Assembly (NCBI GenBank): GCA_937967685.1
Contig: CALBTX010000170.1
Span: 1-8,295 of the forward strand
Source of the DNA: an uncultured Bacillaceae bacterium
GTDB taxonomy: Bacteria; Bacillota; Bacilli; Caldalkalibacillales; Caldalkalibacillaceae
DNA: 8,295 nucleotides
Direction: 5' to 3'
The position numbers and the translations under genes are program-made. The notes beneath the pieces were generated by a model. It ran no database searches, was not told the origin of the DNA, and worked only from the letters and a program-made list of their open reading frames with translations. This document shows positions 6,617-8,295 of this stretch, in pieces (the first letter of the stretch is position 1; each line of letters starts with the position of its first letter).

Positions 6617-6630
6617 GCGATTCTCCTCCT
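6614..6630 (-). promoter_or_regulatory. Strong ribosome site deciding the GTG start of the lipoprotein
   Basis: On the minus strand AGGAGG (6630-6625) is followed by eight bases and GTG (6616-6614). The permease ends at 6669, so this site sits in a 52-bp gap and gives the binding protein its own strong translation start. That fits the usual need for more binding protein than membrane components. Confidence 0.8.
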
Positions 6631-6668
6631 CCACACCAAACAAGCCGTTGCCATCCCCCAACTGACTT

Positions 6669-7424
6669 TTACCGGTGCCTGGCATGATGATATTTTTTGA
6701 AAAAAATGCGTTCAAGTAAATCGATGGTATAGTAAAGCAGCATGCCCATCATCGTCAGCAAAATAAACACGGAAAACATCAATGTCGTATCCATTCTGGC
6801 GGCAATAATCAGGGCGCCCAGTCCTTGATTCGCTCCGATAAATTCACTGACGACCGCGCCGACGACGCTTAAGACGACCGCGACCCGCAAGCCGGAAAAA
6901 ACATGGGGAATCGCCGTCGGCAAGCGCAGCTTGAACAAAATTTGCATGTTCGAAGCACGCAGGGCGCGAAATAATAAAATTTTGTCCCTTTCGACAAAAG
7001 ACAGCCCTGTCAGCGTGCTTTCAAACAACGGAAAAAAACTGATGAGGGCCACGATGATCATTTTCGGCAAGTAACCGAAACCGAACCAGACGGCCAACAA
7101 TGGCGCCAAAGCCAGCTTGGGCATAGCCTGGGAGGCAATAATGTACGGCTGAAGCACTTCTTTTAATATGGGAGATTGGGCCACGGTAAATCCCAAACCC
7201 ATTCCGAGGATCGCTCCGATCAAAAAACCGCTCAGCACTTCAAAAAGCGTGGCTAGAATATGCGGCCAGAAGTAACCGTTGAGCAGGTTTTCCAAAAGAT
7301 TGGCTCCAATCATCAGCGGACCGGGCAGAATTAAGCGGGGAATGTCCCCCATACGGACGACTATTTCCCACATGACCATGAGCACAATAAACAAAACGAA
7401 GGCGTACATGGATGTGCGTTTCAT
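6669..7424 (-). CDS. ABC transporter permease (SsuC/TauC/ThiX-like)
   Basis: A 251-residue inner-membrane protein with about six hydrophobic segments (7-23, 57-80, 93-113, 120-140, 180-197 and 215-236). The cytoplasmic EAA-type loop, which docks on the ATPase, is FRALRASNMQILFKLRLP (152-169) followed by AIPHVFSGLRV, the form found in BPD_transp_1 permeases of the nitrate/sulfonate/taurine group. The N-terminal LPGP (33-36) is also a common landmark in this group. The ATG overlaps the ATPase stop by 4 bp (ATGA), so translation is coupled. A single permease gene in the operon implies a homodimeric channel. The SDR and lipoprotein follow downstream. Confidence 0.93.
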   Translation of the reverse strand: MKRTSMYAFVLFIVLMVMWEIVVRMGDIPRLILPGPLMIGANLLENLLNGYFWPHILATLFEVLSGFLIGAILGMGLGFTVAQSPILKEVLQPYIIASQAMPKLALAPLLAVWFGFGYLPKMIIVALISFFPLFESTLTGLSFVERDKILLFRALRASNMQILFKLRLPTAIPHVFSGLRVAVVLSVVGAVVSEFIGANQGLGALIIAARMDTTLMFSVFILLTMMGMLLYYTIDLLERIFFKKYHHARHR

Positions 7425-8278
7425 CGGTCACCACTTCCGAACCGAGGGAGCTTTTCGTGTATCTCCCGGCACAATTGGGCAAACCGGGGAGAAAATTTCA
7501 AGTCTGGTGACCGCGGATGCTCAAACGGAATGGTCAATGCCTGAACGATTCGGGCCGGTTGTCCGCCCAAAACGAAGACCCTGTCAGACAAATAAACCGC
7601 CTCTTGAATATCGTGAGTAACGAACATGATTGTTGGCTCAAACCGTTGATGGAGCCTCGCCAATTCAACCTGCAATTCCTCTTTCGTTAATGTATCCAGC
7701 GCGGCAAAAGGTTCGTCCATCAGCAAAATACGAGGTTGAACCAAGAGCGCTCGAGCCAGTGCCACCCTGGACATCATGCCTCCAGAACATTCGTGAGGAA
7801 ATTTGTGTGCATCTGCGCCCAGACCGACGAGATCGAGATAATTCACTGCTTGCTTCCGATCCTCATCAACGATCGGACGCTGCAGTTCAATCGGCAGCAG
7901 AACATTCTCAAGCACCGTCCGCCATTCAAGCAAGACGGGCTTTTGAAAAACGTACGCCATCTCTTCATGAGGCTCATCCACACATTTCCCGGCAATGCTT
8001 ACTTTGCCGCGGGTCGGTCTAAGCAAACCTGCCGCCAACTTTAGAAGCGTGCTTTTTCCGCTTCCGCTGCGGCCAATGATGCTGATAAATTCCTTTTTGC
8101 TGACCTTCAAATCGACATGTTCCAAAACCGGTCTCTCATTCGCGTCAAATTGCAAACAAACATCGGTCATCTCTACTTCAACAGCGCTATTCATACACGT
8201 ATCAGCAGGACTCGCACACATATCGGCAGGACTCGCACACATATCGGCAGGACTTGCACACGTATCAGGGGTTTTCAT
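7421..8278 (-). CDS. ABC transporter ATP-binding protein (SsuB/TauB/ThiZ-like) with an N-terminal heptapeptide repeat
   Basis: Numbered from the ATG at 8278 the product has 285 residues, longer than the roughly 250 usual for this group. The core (about 35-250) has Walker A GRSGSGKST (69-77), Q-loop Q112 in FQKP, signature CSGGM (164-168), Walker B ILLMDEP (184-190) with E189, D-loop ALD (193-195) and switch H222 in VTHD. The first 28 residues are extra: three tandem copies of CASPAD(M/T) plus a fourth Cys, placing Cys at 7, 14, 21 and 28. The last extra residue is followed by MNSAVEVEMTDV, where a typical member begins. The start is ATG 8278, or TTG one codon earlier, with AAGGT (8293-8289) upstream. 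Internal ATGs, including the one at 8194, lack a ribosome site. It energises import through the downstream permease. The signature loop is followed by MSR rather than the common RQR. Confidence 0.92.
   Translation of the reverse strand: MKTPDTCASPADMCASPADMCASPADTCMNSAVEVEMTDVCLQFDANERPVLEHVDLKVSKKEFISIIGRSGSGKSTLLKLAAGLLRPTRGKVSIAGKCVDEPHEEMAYVFQKPVLLEWRTVLENVLLPIELQRPIVDEDRKQAVNYLDLVGLGADAHKFPHECSGGMMSRVALARALLVQPRILLMDEPFAALDTLTKEELQVELARLHQRFEPTIMFVTHDIQEAVYLSDRVFVLGGQPARIVQALTIPFEHPRSPDLKFSPRFAQLCREIHEKLPRFGSGDR
8195..8268 (-). repeat. 21-bp tandem repeat (3.5 copies) inside the ABC ATPase gene
   Basis: Units lie at 8195-8215, 8216-8236 and 8237-8257, with a half unit at 8258-8268. On the plus strand each has the form ACAC(G/A)TATC(A/G)GCAGGACT(C/T)GC. 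As 21 is a multiple of three the reading frame is kept, encoding the heptapeptide CASPADM/T. The outer copies share ACACGTATCAG while the two middle copies share ACACATATCGG, which suggests the middle pair arose by a recent duplication. Confidence 0.9.
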
Positions 8279-8295
8279 CAACGGATCGACCTTCG

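Noticed and set aside
6617..6715. 33-residue N-terminal extension of the solute-binding protein from a start at 6715
   Set aside because: It overlaps the permease by 47 bp, and a GTG at 6616 has a perfect AGGAGG at eight bases and begins directly with a lipoprotein signal peptide.
8195..8268. CRISPR-like array at the right end
   Set aside because: The 21-bp units are directly adjacent with no unique spacers and keep the ATPase reading frame, so it is a coding tandem repeat.

Overview
The window looks like chromosome of a Gram-positive, low-to-mid GC member of the Bacillales. The grounds are AGGAGG-type ribosome sites with GTG starts, a haem-globin chemoreceptor of the HemAT type known from Bacillus, a Cys-lipobox solute-binding lipoprotein, and a compact gene order. 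Genus is not determinable from what is visible. No rRNA, tRNA, CRISPR array, insertion sequence or phage gene was seen.

Layout from left to right. Positions 1-281 form a regulatory region. On the minus strand it may hold the first codons of a gene running off the left edge. On the plus strand it carries an extended -10 promoter with an 18-bp palindrome, leading to a GntR/FadR-type (FCD) regulator at 282-938. Convergent to that is a DUF2797 protein on the minus strand (1028-1822), a cysteine-rich protein with a GIY-YIG-like segment. Upstream of it, after a purine/pyrimidine-biased intergenic stretch with degenerate repeats, lies a BenE-type benzoate/proton symporter homologue (1939-3213, minus). 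Divergent from benE, across 177 bp, is a soluble haem-globin aerotaxis transducer of the HemAT type (3391-4710, plus).

The right half is one minus-strand operon, read from 8278 down to 4761: ABC ATPase, ABC permease, solute-binding lipoprotein, and a short-chain dehydrogenase/reductase (SDR). ATPase/permease and lipoprotein/SDR each overlap by 4 bp (ATGA), and the permease and lipoprotein are 52 bp apart, so all four are probably co-transcribed. The transporter is of the sulfonate/nitrate/taurine/thiamine-precursor class (SsuABC/TauABC/ThiXYZ). The SDR presumably acts on the imported compound or a downstream product. The substrate cannot be read from the sequence.

The overall theme is acquisition of small organic compounds (an aromatic-acid-type symporter and an ABC importer with a linked reductase) beside an oxygen-sensing chemoreceptor and a metabolite-responsive regulator. 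The oddest local items are a tandem Cys-containing heptapeptide repeat (CASPADM) at the N-terminus of the ABC ATPase, a non-standard SDR active site, and the DUF2797 protein of unknown function. I do not see strong evidence for a wholly new multigene system.
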